From Pseudomonadota bacterium (GTDB lineage: Bacteria; Myxococcota_A; UBA796; SXON01): a stretch of 64,000 nucleotides of DNA. Below, piece by piece: positions 7,336 to 17,293 of this stretch; within the stretch, counting starts at the first letter, position 1; every line of letters starts with the position of its first letter. The translations under genes and the position numbers were made by a program. The stretch is from contig JAUXQH010000142.1 of assembly GCA_030685065.1 (NCBI GenBank), forward strand, positions 62,001 to 126,000, read 5' to 3'. The notes beneath the pieces are model-generated. The model made no database searches. It was not told the origin of the DNA and saw only the letters and a program-made list of their open reading frames with translations.

Positions 7336-9367
7336 GATCGGGGTGGCCGTAGGGGCGGACGACGGGCGGGCGTAGCGCCCGATGCACGTCGGGGCGGTCG
7401 GACGGCTCGTTCCAGGAGAAGCGGACGTGCAACAGGTCGTCTTCCCGCGCGAGCACGCCCTCGGCCCAGGACGCTGCTGGGTCGGCGTTGGCGGAGGGGA
7501 GCTCGGGAGTGCCCACGCCCGCCGCGCGGCGGACGAGCACGGACGCCTCCTCCGGATTCAGGGCCAACGGGTACGCGGCGACGGCGGCGGCGCGGATCCG
7601 CTCGTCGGGGTCCTTCACGAGCGGCGCGAGGGCGTCCGAGGGGCCGAGGGTCGCCAGGGCCTCCGCGGCGCGAAGCCGCACCTCCGCGTCGGGATGCGCG
7701 AGCAGCGGCGAGAGCGCGGCGACCGTGCCGGCGCCCGAACGCCGGAGCGCGTCGAGCGCCGTGATCTTCACGTCGAGATCGGCGTCCTCCAGCATCGGGA
7801 TCGCGCCCGCGGCGGTGGCCGCGCTCCACCCCATCGCCTCGACCGCGCTCTTGCGCACCTCGCTGTCCCGATCCGCGGCGAGGAGCGGCAGCCAGGTCGC
7901 CGCGCTCGACCGCTCCGCCAGGAACTTGCACGCGTCCTTTCGTACGGTCGCGTCCTTGCTCTTCACCCAGGCCTCGATCTCGCCGTCGTCCCGGGGCTTC
8001 TGGGGCGGCATGAAGGGCGGCGCGGGCGTGGGCTCGCCCATCGCGGTCAGCGCGCGCGCGGCGGCCTGCGCGGCGAGGGTCGTGGGGTCCGCGGCGGCGG
8101 CGCGGAGGGCCTCCTTCGCCCGCGGGTCCCCGATCTCGCCGAGCGCGGCGGCGGCCCAGCGCCGCACGAAGCTGTTGTCGTCCCGCAGGGCCACGAGGAG
8201 GGCGTCCACCGCGGACGGATCGCGCAGCCGCCCGAGGCTCCGGGCGGCCTCCCGGCGCACGTCGACGTCGGGGTCCCGTAGGAGCGGCACGAGGGCCTCC
8301 GACGCGCCGGGCACCCGGCCGAGGCCCCACGCGGCCTTCCATCGCTGGTACGCGTCCGGCGAGGCGACGGCGCGACGCAAGGGCGCTTCCACCTCGGCCG
8401 GGCGCGCCTGCGCGAGGTGCCCGAGCCGCGCGGTCGCGACGAGGCGCACGACGCTCGACGGGTCCGAGGCGAGGGCGTCGAGCCGCGCGACGTCGTCCAG
8501 CCCATCGGCGGCGCGGGCGCGCACGAGCGGGTCGGGATCGGCGGCGAGGCGGGCGCGCACCGCGGGATCGGCCGTGGTCTCCGCGACCGCCAGCCGCACG
8601 GCGAGGACGGGGTCCTCCGCGAGTCGAGCGGTCGGGTCTTCTTGGGGCGGGGCGTCGCCCCGCAACGCCCCACCCGGGGGGCCGGCCCCCCGGGACCCCC
8701 GGGCCCACGCGCGGACGGCCTCGGCGCGGGTGCGGGGGTCCGAGGCCGCGAGCAGGGCTGGATCGTAGGGGCCGAGCAGCGCGTCGAGCCCAGGCGGATA
8801 GGCCCCGGGCGTAGCGAGATAGGCCAGCCCGTAGTGCTCCGCGAGGACGTTCGCCGCGAGGCGGCCGACGAGCTCCGCGTCGAGGGGCACGGCCGGATCG
8901 ACCCAGAGGGCGGCGGAGAGCGCGGGGTCCAGGATGGAGACGCCCGCCCAGGGGAGCCGCGCCGCCGCGTCCGCGGCCCACGCGGGATCGCCAGGGGCGA
9001 GGATCGCGACCACCTCGCCCTCGGAGCCCGGGGTGGGCAGGAGCGCCCGGGCGGTCGCGTCGAGGTCGGTGCCGGCGGCGATCCAGACCACCGCGACCTC
9101 GCCGGGGCGGGTGCGGGGGCGCACTTCGATCCGGGCGACCCCACCGCGGTCGAGGGCGCGCGCGAGGGCGCGGGCGCCCTCGTCGTCGGAGCCGCCGATG
9201 AGGGCGACCTCGGGCACCAGCGTCCACGGGCCGGCCCACGGGGCCGCCACCATCGGCGCGGATCGCGCGAGCTGGGAGGCGGCGCCGCTCGGGTGCTGCG
9301 GCGGGCCCCCGGCCGGAGACGGGGCCGCGTCGGGGGCGCAGGCGACGACGAGCCACAGGAGCAGCAT
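7328..9367 (-). CDS. HEAT-repeat lipoprotein
   Basis: The 679-residue protein starts with MLLLWLVVACA, a short lipoprotein signal with lipobox LVVAC. The first ~200 residues carry no motif I recognise. From about residue 220 to the end there are successive alpha-helical HEAT/PBS-lyase-type repeats, seen as recurrent D-P-x-V-R-x-x-A-A-x-A-L-G (for example DPDVDVRREAARSLG and DNSFVRRWAAAALGEIGD). These scaffolds usually bind partner proteins. It lies downstream of the PP2C phosphatase gene (40 bp gap) on the same strand and overlaps the ICMT-like gene at its end, so the three form a likely operon. Confidence 0.8.
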   Translation of the reverse strand: MLLLWLVVACAPDAAPSPAGGPPQHPSGAASQLARSAPMVAAPWAGPWTLVPEVALIGGSDDEGARALARALDRGGVARIEVRPRTRPGEVAVVWIAAGTDLDATARALLPTPGSEGEVVAILAPGDPAWAADAAARLPWAGVSILDPALSAALWVDPAVPLDAELVGRLAANVLAEHYGLAYLATPGAYPPGLDALLGPYDPALLAASDPRTRAEAVRAWARGSRGAGPPGGALRGDAPPQEDPTARLAEDPVLAVRLAVAETTADPAVRARLAADPDPLVRARAADGLDDVARLDALASDPSSVVRLVATARLGHLAQARPAEVEAPLRRAVASPDAYQRWKAAWGLGRVPGASEALVPLLRDPDVDVRREAARSLGRLRDPSAVDALLVALRDDNSFVRRWAAAALGEIGDPRAKEALRAAAADPTTLAAQAAARALTAMGEPTPAPPFMPPQKPRDDGEIEAWVKSKDATVRKDACKFLAERSSAATWLPLLAADRDSEVRKSAVEAMGWSAATAAGAIPMLEDADLDVKITALDALRRSGAGTVAALSPLLAHPDAEVRLRAAEALATLGPSDALAPLVKDPDERIRAAAVAAYPLALNPEEASVLVRRAAGVGTPELPSANADPAASWAEGVLAREDDLLHVRFSWNEPSDRPDVHRALRPPVVRPYGHPDRG

Positions 9368-9407
9368 GAGGCCGTGGCTATCGCGGCGGACGGGCAGGGA
9401 CGGGCCC

Positions 9408-10169
9408 TTAGTCCTCCATCACCCGCACGGTCACCACCGTGATGTTGTCCTCCCCGCCCGCGAGCAGCGCCTCGCGCACGAGGGTCTCCGCGAGATCGGT
9501 GGGGTAGGTGGAAGCGCAGATCTCGGCGATCCTACGGTCCTCCAGCGGGTCGGTCATGCCGTCCGAGCACAACACGAAGAGGTCACCGGGCTGCAGCGCG
9601 CGCGTGGCGGTGTCGGGCTCGACGGGGCCGTGGTAGCCCACGGACTGGGTCAGGTAGTTGCGGTGGGCCACCTGCCGCGCGAGCTCGGGCGTGAGGCGGC
9701 CGGCGTCGATCTCCTGCTGCACCACGGTGTGATCGCGCGTGAGGCGAGAAAGGTGCCCGTCCCGGTAAAGGTAGATGCGCGAATCGCCGACATGGGCGAC
9801 ATGGGCCTGATCCCCTTCCACCAGGAGCACGCACACGGTGGTCCCCATGCCCGAGTAGGCGGGCTTGATCTGCGCCTCGCGTCGGATGCGCGCGCTCGCC
9901 TGGTTCATCGCGTAGCGCAACCGCTCGCGAAGCACGTCCCCGGGGTCCTGGACGTTGCGATCGAGCCGCGTCTCGTCGGGATCCTCGCACTCCTGGAGCA
10001 GGTCCCGGATGGTGTCCGTGGCGAGGCGCGAGGCCACCTCGCCGGCGGCGTGTCCCCCCATGCCGTCCGCGACGATGAACAGCCCCGTGTCCTGGTCGAC
10101 GAGAAAGGTGTCCTCGTTATTTTCACGAACTGGACCCGGATCGGTCCAGGCGAAAGCCTCCAGTCTCAT
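9408..10169 (-). CDS. PP2C-type Ser/Thr protein phosphatase (Stp1/PrpC-like)
   Basis: ATG 10169 is chosen because AGAGGAGA lies about seven bases before it and the protein then begins at MRLEAFAWTDPGPVRENNED, the canonical bacterial PP2C N-terminus; a longer form would start at 10217. The 253-residue protein has all metal-binding motifs: RENNEDTF, VADGMGGHAAGE, GMGTTV, HVGDSRIYL, CSDGMTD and GGEDNITV. It is cytoplasmic with no membrane anchor. It is transcribed divergently from the four-kinase array with a 179-bp intergenic region, so it is the obvious candidate to reverse those kinases' phosphorylation; that pairing is inferred from position. Confidence 0.92.
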   Translation of the reverse strand: MRLEAFAWTDPGPVRENNEDTFLVDQDTGLFIVADGMGGHAAGEVASRLATDTIRDLLQECEDPDETRLDRNVQDPGDVLRERLRYAMNQASARIRREAQIKPAYSGMGTTVCVLLVEGDQAHVAHVGDSRIYLYRDGHLSRLTRDHTVVQQEIDAGRLTPELARQVAHRNYLTQSVGYHGPVEPDTATRALQPGDLFVLCSDGMTDPLEDRRIAEICASTYPTDLAETLVREALLAGGEDNITVVTVRVMED

Positions 10170-10261
10170 CGACAATCTCCTCTGGGGAGCGGTAGGGAGC
10201 TGCTCCTCGCCTTGCAACGTCCGGGCATGCGAGCGAGAGTATAGAGTTCCCCAGCCCTCCC

Positions 10262-10306
10262 GGCAAAACCGGCAGCGGCAAAACCGCTGGCAGCAAAACC
10301 GCTGGC
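10262..10306 (+). repeat. Three 15-bp repeats just upstream of kinase 1
   Basis: GCAAAACCG recurs at 10263, 10278 and 10293, giving three 15-bp units, with a decayed fourth unit after them. The period is a multiple of three, and in the frame of the downstream kinase gene the stretch reads as Gly/Ser-Lys-Thr-rich peptide without stops. Either it is non-coding leader or the kinase starts further upstream at a non-standard codon. Confidence 0.6.
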
Positions 10307-10348
10307 TTCAAAGCGACACCCGCACAACCGCCCGATGCAAAGCCGCCC

Positions 10349-13300
10349 TTGAACCCGCTGCCTCCTTCCGCCGAGATCGCCGCTGGAACCCTGCTCGGGC
10401 GCTGGGTCGTGCTGCATCCGCGTGGGCGGGGCGGCATGGCGACGGTCTACGTCGCGCGCGACACGACGGACGGGCAGCTCCGGGCCCTGAAGGTGATGAA
10501 TTCGGGCGGAAGCGCGGTCGAGGTCGAGCAGCGCTTCCGGCGGGAGTGGAGGACGCTCTCCCGCCTTCAACATCCAAACATCACGCAGGTCTACGACTGG
10601 GGAACCCACGAGGGGCGCCCCTATTTCGTGATGGAGCTGATCGACGGGCAGGATCTTCGCGCCCTCGTCGAGTCCTGGCTCGTGGATCCTTTGCCCGAAC
10701 GGTTCGACGTGGCGCGCAGCGTCGTCATCCAGGTGGCGCGCGCGCTCGAATACGTGCACCTTCGCGGGCTGGTCCACCGCGACGTCACGCCCTCGAACGT
10801 GATGGTCCTCCCCGACGGCACCGTGAAGCTCATGGACTTCGGGGTCGTGAAGGAGTCGGGCGTCACCGATCTGACCGCCCACGGCGAGCTCCTCGGCACC
10901 GTCGCCTACATCGCCCCTGAGCAGATCAACGGCGAGCGGATCGACGCGCGCACCGATCTGTACTCGCTCGGCGCGGTGCTCTACCTGCTCCTCACCGGCC
11001 GCCGCCCCTTCAACGCGCGCACCCTCGCCGGATACCTCGACAAGCACCTGCACCGCCCCCCGCGGCCGCCGCGCGAGCTGGTCCCCGCCGTGCCGCGCGC
11101 GCTCGAGGACATCTGTCTCCGCCTGCTCCAGAAGGAGCCCAGCGAGCGCTTCGCCTCGGCCGCGCACCTGCTCCACGTGCTCGAGGGAGCCGACCACCGT
11201 CCCTTCGTGGCCAACACCGCGTGGCCCCCCGCCATCGTCGCCCGCGCCGACGCCGTGGCCGCGATCACCAACGGGCTCGCCGCCGCGCGGGACGGCCAGG
11301 GCGCCGTCATCCTCCTCGACGGTGGGCCGGGCACGGGGAAGTCTCGGCTCTGCGAACTCGCGATGGAGCAGGCGCGGCGCGCGGGCATGCCGGCCAACCG
11401 CATCCGCGCGCGCCAGTCTGCCAACCCGCTCGCGGCGTACGCGGCGGTGTACCAGTCGTTGCGGGCGGAGGGGATCTCCGCCCGTCCGATGCTCGAACGG
11501 GGCCTGGGTGCGAGCGCCGAGGGCGACGTGCAGGTGGAGCGGTACGCGTTGTTCTCGGCGTTCCGCGAGATGGTCGCCGGCACCCAGCCCCGCCTGTTCT
11601 GCGTGGACGACCTGCACTTTGCCGACGCCGGCTCCATCGAGCTGCTCGAGTACCTGGTGCGCAACACGCTCACCCTCGCGAACGAGCCGATCCTGTGGCT
11701 CCTCACGCGCACCCCGGGCGTGGCGGACACCGCGATCGACGGCCTCGCGATGGGGGTGCGGACCAAGGTCCCGCCCACCCGCATCCCGCTCGATCCGCTC
11801 GATCCCGCCGCCGTCGAGGAGCTCGTGCTCTCCCTCGTGGTGGACACGCCGGGCGCGCGCGCCCTTGCCCGCCGCCTCCAGAAGGAGGGCGAGGGCAACC
11901 CCGCGTTCATCGCGGAGATGTTGCGCGGCCTCCTGGAGGAGGGCGTGATCGCGACGCAGGGGGGCGAGCGCGTGCTGACCCTCGACGATGTGGGCGTGGC
12001 GCGGGCCACCCTGCCGCTCCCGCGCTCGGTGCGGGAGGCCGTTCTCCGCCGGATCAGCGGGCTGCCGACGATTTCGCGTCGCGTCGCGGACATGCTGGCG
12101 ATCGCGCGGCAGGAGCTGACGACGGCGCTGCTCTGCGAGATGGCGGAGCTCTCCGAGGCCGATGTGCTCGCGGGGGTGGACGCGCTCGTCGAGGCCGGGC
12201 TCGTGCGCGAGCGGCACGTCGAGATGGAGGAGCACGTCGACTTCACCCAGCCGCGGCTCCGCGAGCTGCTCTGCGCGGTCATCCCCGTGGAGGAGCGCCG
12301 CCGGCTGCACCGCCGGCTCGGCGAGGCCCTGGAGCGCACCTACCGCCGCCGGTTGAACCTCGTGGTCGAGCCCCTCGCCGTCCACTTCGAGCTCGGCGGC
12401 CTCCCCGGAAAGGCCTACCCCTACCTCGTGCGCGCGGGGCAGCGCCTGCTGGACCGATCGTTCGTCGCGGAGGCCGAGGGCTTCTTCCAGCGGGCGATCG
12501 TCCTCGAGCCCGCGGCGCGCGCCACGATCGTCCTCGACGAGGCGGATCGCCTCCTCGCGGACCTGCTCCTGCGCCGCGCGGATGCCCTCGCCCACCTCGG
12601 CCGCTGGGCGGAGGTGCCGGACGGCATCGCCATCGCCGACCGCCTGGCCGGCGAGCTGGGGGACGAGCGCCTCCAGAGCCGCGCCGCCGCCGCGCTGGGC
12701 GCGATGGCGCGGCACGGGCACGACCTCCCGCTGGCCGAGGCCCGCCTCGCCGACGCGCTGCGCCTGGCGGAGCGCGCCGGGGACGCCTCGCTGCGCGTGA
12801 TGCCCCTCAACGGCCTCGCGGCGCTCGCGTGGGCCCGGGGTGACCTCGAGAGCGCCCGGCGCTGGTGGGTCGAGGAGCTCGCCGTGGGCGAGGCCACCCG
12901 CGACGAGCGGAGCCTCGGCTACGGCTACAACGGGCTCGGGCTCGTCGCGCTGTGCAAGGGCCAGTCCGCCGAGGCCCGCCGCTTCTTCGAGCAGAGCGCG
13001 GAGATCTTCGAGCGCGTGGGGCTCCTCGGGCCGCTCGCGGTCGCGCGGGTGAACCTGGTCGAGATCCATCACTTCACCGGCAATCTCCGCCGCGGGCTCG
13101 AGCTCGCCGAGAAGACCATCGCGACCGCCCGAGAGACGGATCACCCGCTCGGCCTCGCGCGGGGGCGCCACCACAAGAGCCTCGTGCTCGTCGATCTCGG
13201 CCGGTACGGGCAGGCCATGGAGGAGGCCCGGGAGGCCCTCCGCGTGGTGCGGCAGCTCGACCAGAAGGACGACGAAGTGGCCACCCTCGTGGGGCTCTTG

Positions 13301-13804
13301 CGGGCGGCCTGGGCCCTCCACGATTACGAGGAGCTCCGACGGGGGCTGGACGAGGCGGTGGAGCTGCTCCGATACGACCCCGAGGGGTTCGCCCCCATCG
13401 TGTACGCCTGGCGGGCGCGGCTCGCCGCCCTGCAGGTGGGCGTGCCGGGTCCCGACCGTCCGTCGGCCCAGGAGGAGCTCGAGCGCGCGCTCGACGCCAA
13501 GTGCACGAAGTGGCCCTACCAGGAGTGCCGATTGGACCTGGTGCTCGCGCGCACGTACGTCGCCATGGGCAACTTCGGTGAAGCCACCCGGCGCGCCGAG
13601 TCGGCGATCCGTCGGGCCGACGCGTGCGGCTTTCGCCTCTACGCGCTGAAGGGCCACGGGATCGCGGCCCAGCACAGCCCCGACGAGGCCGCGGTGGCGC
13701 GCCACCGTCGTGTGGCGGACGCGCTCGCGCGCTCGCTCGCCGCCAACCTCTCGCGCGAGGACGCGGAGCGCTTCCTCGACCAGCCAGCGTCGGTGGTGGC
13801 ATGA
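10349..13804 (+). CDS. Ser/Thr protein kinase 1 with ATPase and TPR regions
   Basis: The 1151-residue protein has an N-terminal kinase domain (about 15-280): glycine loop GRGGMATVY, Lys48 in ALKVM, HRD at 143-145, DFG at 163-165 and APE. The catalytic-loop Lys is replaced by Thr (HRDVTPSN), a variant also seen in myxobacterial kinases as HRDVSPxN. Next is a MalT/PknK-like NTPase with Walker A GGPGTGKS (325-332) and Walker B LFCVDDLHFAD (about 416-426). The C-terminal half is alpha-helical TPR-type. No transmembrane segment is seen, so it is probably cytoplasmic. The start is TTG 10349 with no clear Shine-Dalgarno. It overlaps the next kinase gene by four bases (ATGA). Confidence 0.88.
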   Translation: MNPLPPSAEIAAGTLLGRWVVLHPRGRGGMATVYVARDTTDGQLRALKVMNSGGSAVEVEQRFRREWRTLSRLQHPNITQVYDWGTHEGRPYFVMELIDGQDLRALVESWLVDPLPERFDVARSVVIQVARALEYVHLRGLVHRDVTPSNVMVLPDGTVKLMDFGVVKESGVTDLTAHGELLGTVAYIAPEQINGERIDARTDLYSLGAVLYLLLTGRRPFNARTLAGYLDKHLHRPPRPPRELVPAVPRALEDICLRLLQKEPSERFASAAHLLHVLEGADHRPFVANTAWPPAIVARADAVAAITNGLAAARDGQGAVILLDGGPGTGKSRLCELAMEQARRAGMPANRIRARQSANPLAAYAAVYQSLRAEGISARPMLERGLGASAEGDVQVERYALFSAFREMVAGTQPRLFCVDDLHFADAGSIELLEYLVRNTLTLANEPILWLLTRTPGVADTAIDGLAMGVRTKVPPTRIPLDPLDPAAVEELVLSLVVDTPGARALARRLQKEGEGNPAFIAEMLRGLLEEGVIATQGGERVLTLDDVGVARATLPLPRSVREAVLRRISGLPTISRRVADMLAIARQELTTALLCEMAELSEADVLAGVDALVEAGLVRERHVEMEEHVDFTQPRLRELLCAVIPVEERRRLHRRLGEALERTYRRRLNLVVEPLAVHFELGGLPGKAYPYLVRAGQRLLDRSFVAEAEGFFQRAIVLEPAARATIVLDEADRLLADLLLRRADALAHLGRWAEVPDGIAIADRLAGELGDERLQSRAAAALGAMARHGHDLPLAEARLADALRLAERAGDASLRVMPLNGLAALAWARGDLESARRWWVEELAVGEATRDERSLGYGYNGLGLVALCKGQSAEARRFFEQSAEIFERVGLLGPLAVARVNLVEIHHFTGNLRRGLELAEKTIATARETDHPLGLARGRHHKSLVLVDLGRYGQAMEEAREALRVVRQLDQKDDEVATLVGLLRAAWALHDYEELRRGLDEAVELLRYDPEGFAPIVYAWRARLAALQVGVPGPDRPSAQEELERALDAKCTKWPYQECRLDLVLARTYVAMGNFGEATRRAESAIRRADACGFRLYALKGHGIAAQHSPDEAAVARHRRVADALARSLAANLSREDAERFLDQPASVVA

Positions 13805-16800
13805 GGGGTCTGATGGACGGCGTGACGCCCCCGCTCCCCGGCGACTCCATCGGCCCCTACCGCCTCGTCGAGACGCTCGGCGTGGGCGGCATGGCGATGG
13901 TGTACCGAGCGGACGGGCCGTCGGGCCCCGTCGCGGTGAAGATCCTCCACCAGAACCGCATCAACGCGGACGAAGTGAAGCGCTTCCGTCGGGAGTACGT
14001 CACGCTCGAGCGGCTGCGGCACCCCAACGTGGTGCGCGTGATCGACACGGGGGAAGAGGGCGGCTTCCCCTGGATCGCGATGGAGCTGGTGGACGGGACC
14101 GATCTCGGCACGCTCCTCGAGCGGTGGCAGGCCGATCCCCCCAAGGATCGCTTCGCGCATGTCGAGGCGCTGTTCATCGAGCTCTGCGACGCGCTGGCGT
14201 ACGTGCACGAGCAGGGGATCGTCCACCGCGATCTGAAGCCCGGCAACGTGCTCGTCGGGTCGGACGGCCACGCGCGGCTGACCGACTTCGGCGTCGTGAA
14301 GGACCCCGACGCCTTCCCCACCGGGCTCACGCTCGCCGGGAGGCTCGTCGGCACCGTGGCGTTCATGGCGCCGGAGCAGATCACGGGCGAATCGCCGGAC
14401 ACGCGGGCGGATCTGTACAGCCTCGGCGCGCTGCTCTACGTGATGTTGACGGGCCGGCGGCCCATCCAGGCGGACTCCATCGCGGGCTACCTCGCCCGCC
14501 ACCTCACGGAGACCCCCCGGGCCCCCTCGGACGTCGATCCGCGCGTGCCCCAGCGCCTCGAGCAGGTGTGCATGCGCCTGCTCCAGAAGGATCCCTCGCG
14601 CCGCTTCGCGTCGGCTCGCCAGGTCATCGCCGCGCTCGGGGAGACCCCCCCGCTCGACGCCCTCCCGGTGCACGGTCGCGAGCCGCTGTTCGACGCCATC
14701 GCGGGCCGGGTGACCGCGCTCGCGAAGCGCGGCGTCGGCGGTGTCATCGCGGTGCTCGGTCCGCCGGGGAGCGGGCGTACGCGGCTGCTCCAGGAGGCCG
14801 GCGAACGGGCGCGATCCGCGGGGGTGAGCACCGCCTTCGCGCGCGCGGCCGACACGATGGTCACGCTCGCGGCGTCCCTCCCACCGGGCCAGCCCGGGGC
14901 CTCCCTGCGGGAGCGGCTCGGAGAGGGCGCGTGGCTCCTGATCGTGGACGACGTGGACCAGGCGAGCCCCGCGGACGCCCGGGCCCTCGCCGAGCTCGTG
15001 CGCGAGATCGTCGCGATCGAGGGCGGGCCGCTGTTGGTGCTGGTCTCGGCGGTGCCCGACACGGAGGATGGCCTGGTCACCGGCGCCGCCACCGGCCTCG
15101 GCGCCGAGGAGATCGCGCTGGGCGGCCTGGACCGCGACTCCGTCCGCGCGATGTTGCGGGACCGCGGCATGCACGGGGCGCTCGGCGCGGCCCTCGGGCG
15201 GCGCCTTCAGGAGGAGCTCGGCGGCCAGCCGGGCCCCATCCTCGAGCAGGTCGAGGCGCTCGTGCGCGCCGGCTGGCTCGCGCGCGGCGCGGACGCCTCC
15301 GTCCGCTCCACCCGCCCCGTCGACGCCCTGCGCTCCGAGCCTCTCCCGCTGCCCGATCGCGTGCGGCTCGCGGAGGCGAGCTTCCTCGACGGGCTCCCCG
15401 CCTCCGAGCGGCAGTGCCTCGAGGCGCTCTCCGTGCTCGCCACGCCGAGCAGCGTGTCGCTCATCGCGCCGCTGATCCAGGCGCCGGTCCTGCAGGCGTC
15501 GCTGATCCAGGCGTTGCCGACGCCCTCGTCCGGCCTGCGCGAGGCCGACCTCGCGGCGCCGCTGGCCGCGCTCGCGCGCGACGGCCACGTGCTCGCGACG
15601 GAAGACGGGCTGCAGGAGCTCTACGAGATCGCGACGAGGCGCCGCGCCCAGGTCATCTACGAGAACATCGACGCCGCGCGGCGCGCCGCCATGCATCGAG
15701 CCGCCGCGGCCACGCTCCAGCGCCTGCACCACCGCCGCCTGCACGCCATCGCCGAGGTCGCGGCGCACCACCTGCTCCACGGCGGGGATCCCGCGGGCGC
15801 CTACCCGCTGCTCATCCAGGGCGCGCAGCGCGCGCAGCGCCGGGGCGATCACGCGGCGGCGCGGGCGTACTGCCAGCGGGCCCTCGAGGCGCGCGGCGCC
15901 GCCGAAGCGACGATGACCCCCATGGACGCCGCGCGGGGCCGCCGCCCCCTCTACCAGACCCTGGGGGACGCGCTGTACACCGCCGGTCGCATCGAGCAGG
16001 CCGGGGATGCCTACGCCCAGGCGCTGCTCGCCGCGCGCACCGAGGGGGACCGCCTCGCGGTCGGCAAGGCGCTGTCGAGCGCCGGGCTCGTGGCCTTCGC
16101 GCGGGGGCGCGCGGCCGAGGCCATGGGTGCGCTCGAGGAGGGGCTCGCCTCCCTCGAGCGCGGAGACTCGACCTGGCCCGAGGCCGCGAACGCCCTCGCG
16201 GTGCTCCGCTTCGACGGCGGAAACCGTGAGGGCGCGGAGCGGCTCTGGCGGGAGGCGGCCGAGCTCGGGGAGGCCAGCCGCAACCCCCACGCGGAGCTGG
16301 TGGGCCTCTGGGGGCTCGTGCTGCTCGCCCGGGTGTCGCTCGCCCGGGGCCGCGCGCAGGAGCTCATCGACACCGCGCTCCGTCGCGGTCGCGACGCCCG
16401 GTGCGCGGATGCGCTCGTGCGCATCCTCCATCAGCGGGCGCAGATCGCGCTCGAAGAGGGCGACTGGGGCGGCGTGGCCCGCCTCGGGGACGACATCGAC
16501 TCGCTGGGGGACACCCACAGCCTCCCCGCCGCCGGCGCGCTCGCGGCGGCGCTGCGGGCCGCGGGCCTCGACGGCATGGGAGAGACCACCTCGGCCGTGC
16601 GGGCCGCGCGGGACGCCTTGGCGCTGTGCCGCCTGCACCAGGTGAACGAGCTCTCCACCTGGGCCCCCGCCGTCCGGATCCTGGCGCGCGCGGGCGAGGC
16701 CGACGAGGCCGTCACCGCGCTGAAGGAGCCCGGCTGGGCGCCCGATCCGCCCTTCGACGTCGAGGCGCTCCGCCAGGCGCTGCTCGCGCTCGCCGCGGCG

Positions 16801-17079
16801 GCGCGCCGCCCCGCCGTCGCGAAAGAGGCCGCGCGCGCCGCCCTGGCGCGTCCCGTCGGTACCGTCGCCTCGGCGACGGCGCGCGTCGAGATCGACGCGG
16901 GGGTGGCCCTCGTCCACGTCGGAGACGACGAGGGCGCGGCCAAGGCCTTGTCGCGCGCGCTGCTCCGCCTCGACGATCGGCTCCACCGCGCGCTCGTGAG
17001 GGAGGCGTGCCTGTTGCTCGAGAAGGTCGCGCCCGACCCGACGACGCGGGCGCGGCTCGGGAGGCTGGGGGTGCGGTAG
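13801..17079 (+). CDS. Ser/Thr protein kinase 2 with degenerate ATPase and TPR regions
   Basis: Starts at ATG 13801, whose ATGA overlaps the stop of kinase 1, so the two are translationally coupled; ATG 13813 is a second option. The 1092-residue protein has glycine loop GVGGMAMVY, the AVKIL lysine, HRDLKPGN, DFGVVKD and APEQI, all intact. The following NTPase-like region has Walker A GPPGSGRT (about 320-327): the lysine that contacts ATP phosphates is Arg. Walker B is still present as LLIVDDVDQAS. The C-terminal half is TPR-like helical repeats. It has the same architecture as kinase 1 and probably arose by tandem duplication. Confidence 0.87.
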   Translation: MRGLMDGVTPPLPGDSIGPYRLVETLGVGGMAMVYRADGPSGPVAVKILHQNRINADEVKRFRREYVTLERLRHPNVVRVIDTGEEGGFPWIAMELVDGTDLGTLLERWQADPPKDRFAHVEALFIELCDALAYVHEQGIVHRDLKPGNVLVGSDGHARLTDFGVVKDPDAFPTGLTLAGRLVGTVAFMAPEQITGESPDTRADLYSLGALLYVMLTGRRPIQADSIAGYLARHLTETPRAPSDVDPRVPQRLEQVCMRLLQKDPSRRFASARQVIAALGETPPLDALPVHGREPLFDAIAGRVTALAKRGVGGVIAVLGPPGSGRTRLLQEAGERARSAGVSTAFARAADTMVTLAASLPPGQPGASLRERLGEGAWLLIVDDVDQASPADARALAELVREIVAIEGGPLLVLVSAVPDTEDGLVTGAATGLGAEEIALGGLDRDSVRAMLRDRGMHGALGAALGRRLQEELGGQPGPILEQVEALVRAGWLARGADASVRSTRPVDALRSEPLPLPDRVRLAEASFLDGLPASERQCLEALSVLATPSSVSLIAPLIQAPVLQASLIQALPTPSSGLREADLAAPLAALARDGHVLATEDGLQELYEIATRRRAQVIYENIDAARRAAMHRAAAATLQRLHHRRLHAIAEVAAHHLLHGGDPAGAYPLLIQGAQRAQRRGDHAAARAYCQRALEARGAAEATMTPMDAARGRRPLYQTLGDALYTAGRIEQAGDAYAQALLAARTEGDRLAVGKALSSAGLVAFARGRAAEAMGALEEGLASLERGDSTWPEAANALAVLRFDGGNREGAERLWREAAELGEASRNPHAELVGLWGLVLLARVSLARGRAQELIDTALRRGRDARCADALVRILHQRAQIALEEGDWGGVARLGDDIDSLGDTHSLPAAGALAAALRAAGLDGMGETTSAVRAARDALALCRLHQVNELSTWAPAVRILARAGEADEAVTALKEPGWAPDPPFDVEALRQALLALAAAARRPAVAKEAARAALARPVGTVASATARVEIDAGVALVHVGDDEGAAKALSRALLRLDDRLHRALVREACLLLEKVAPDPTTRARLGRLGVR

Positions 17080-17293
17080 GGTCGCGGGCGCTCCCGATCG
17101 CGCCGGACTCCGGCTGCCCGCCCCTCCCCACCCGCCTCCGCAGCGCCACGGCCGCGCCCAACCCGCGCGAGGACGCGCGCGTCGGGGCCCCGCGGCCTGC
17201 CCCGGCGGTCCGTCTGCCCCCGTTCCCGCCCGGGCCCCCCCGCCGTGTTAGGTCGCTCGCCGGCTGACACCTGCGCAGCCACCGGAATTCTAC

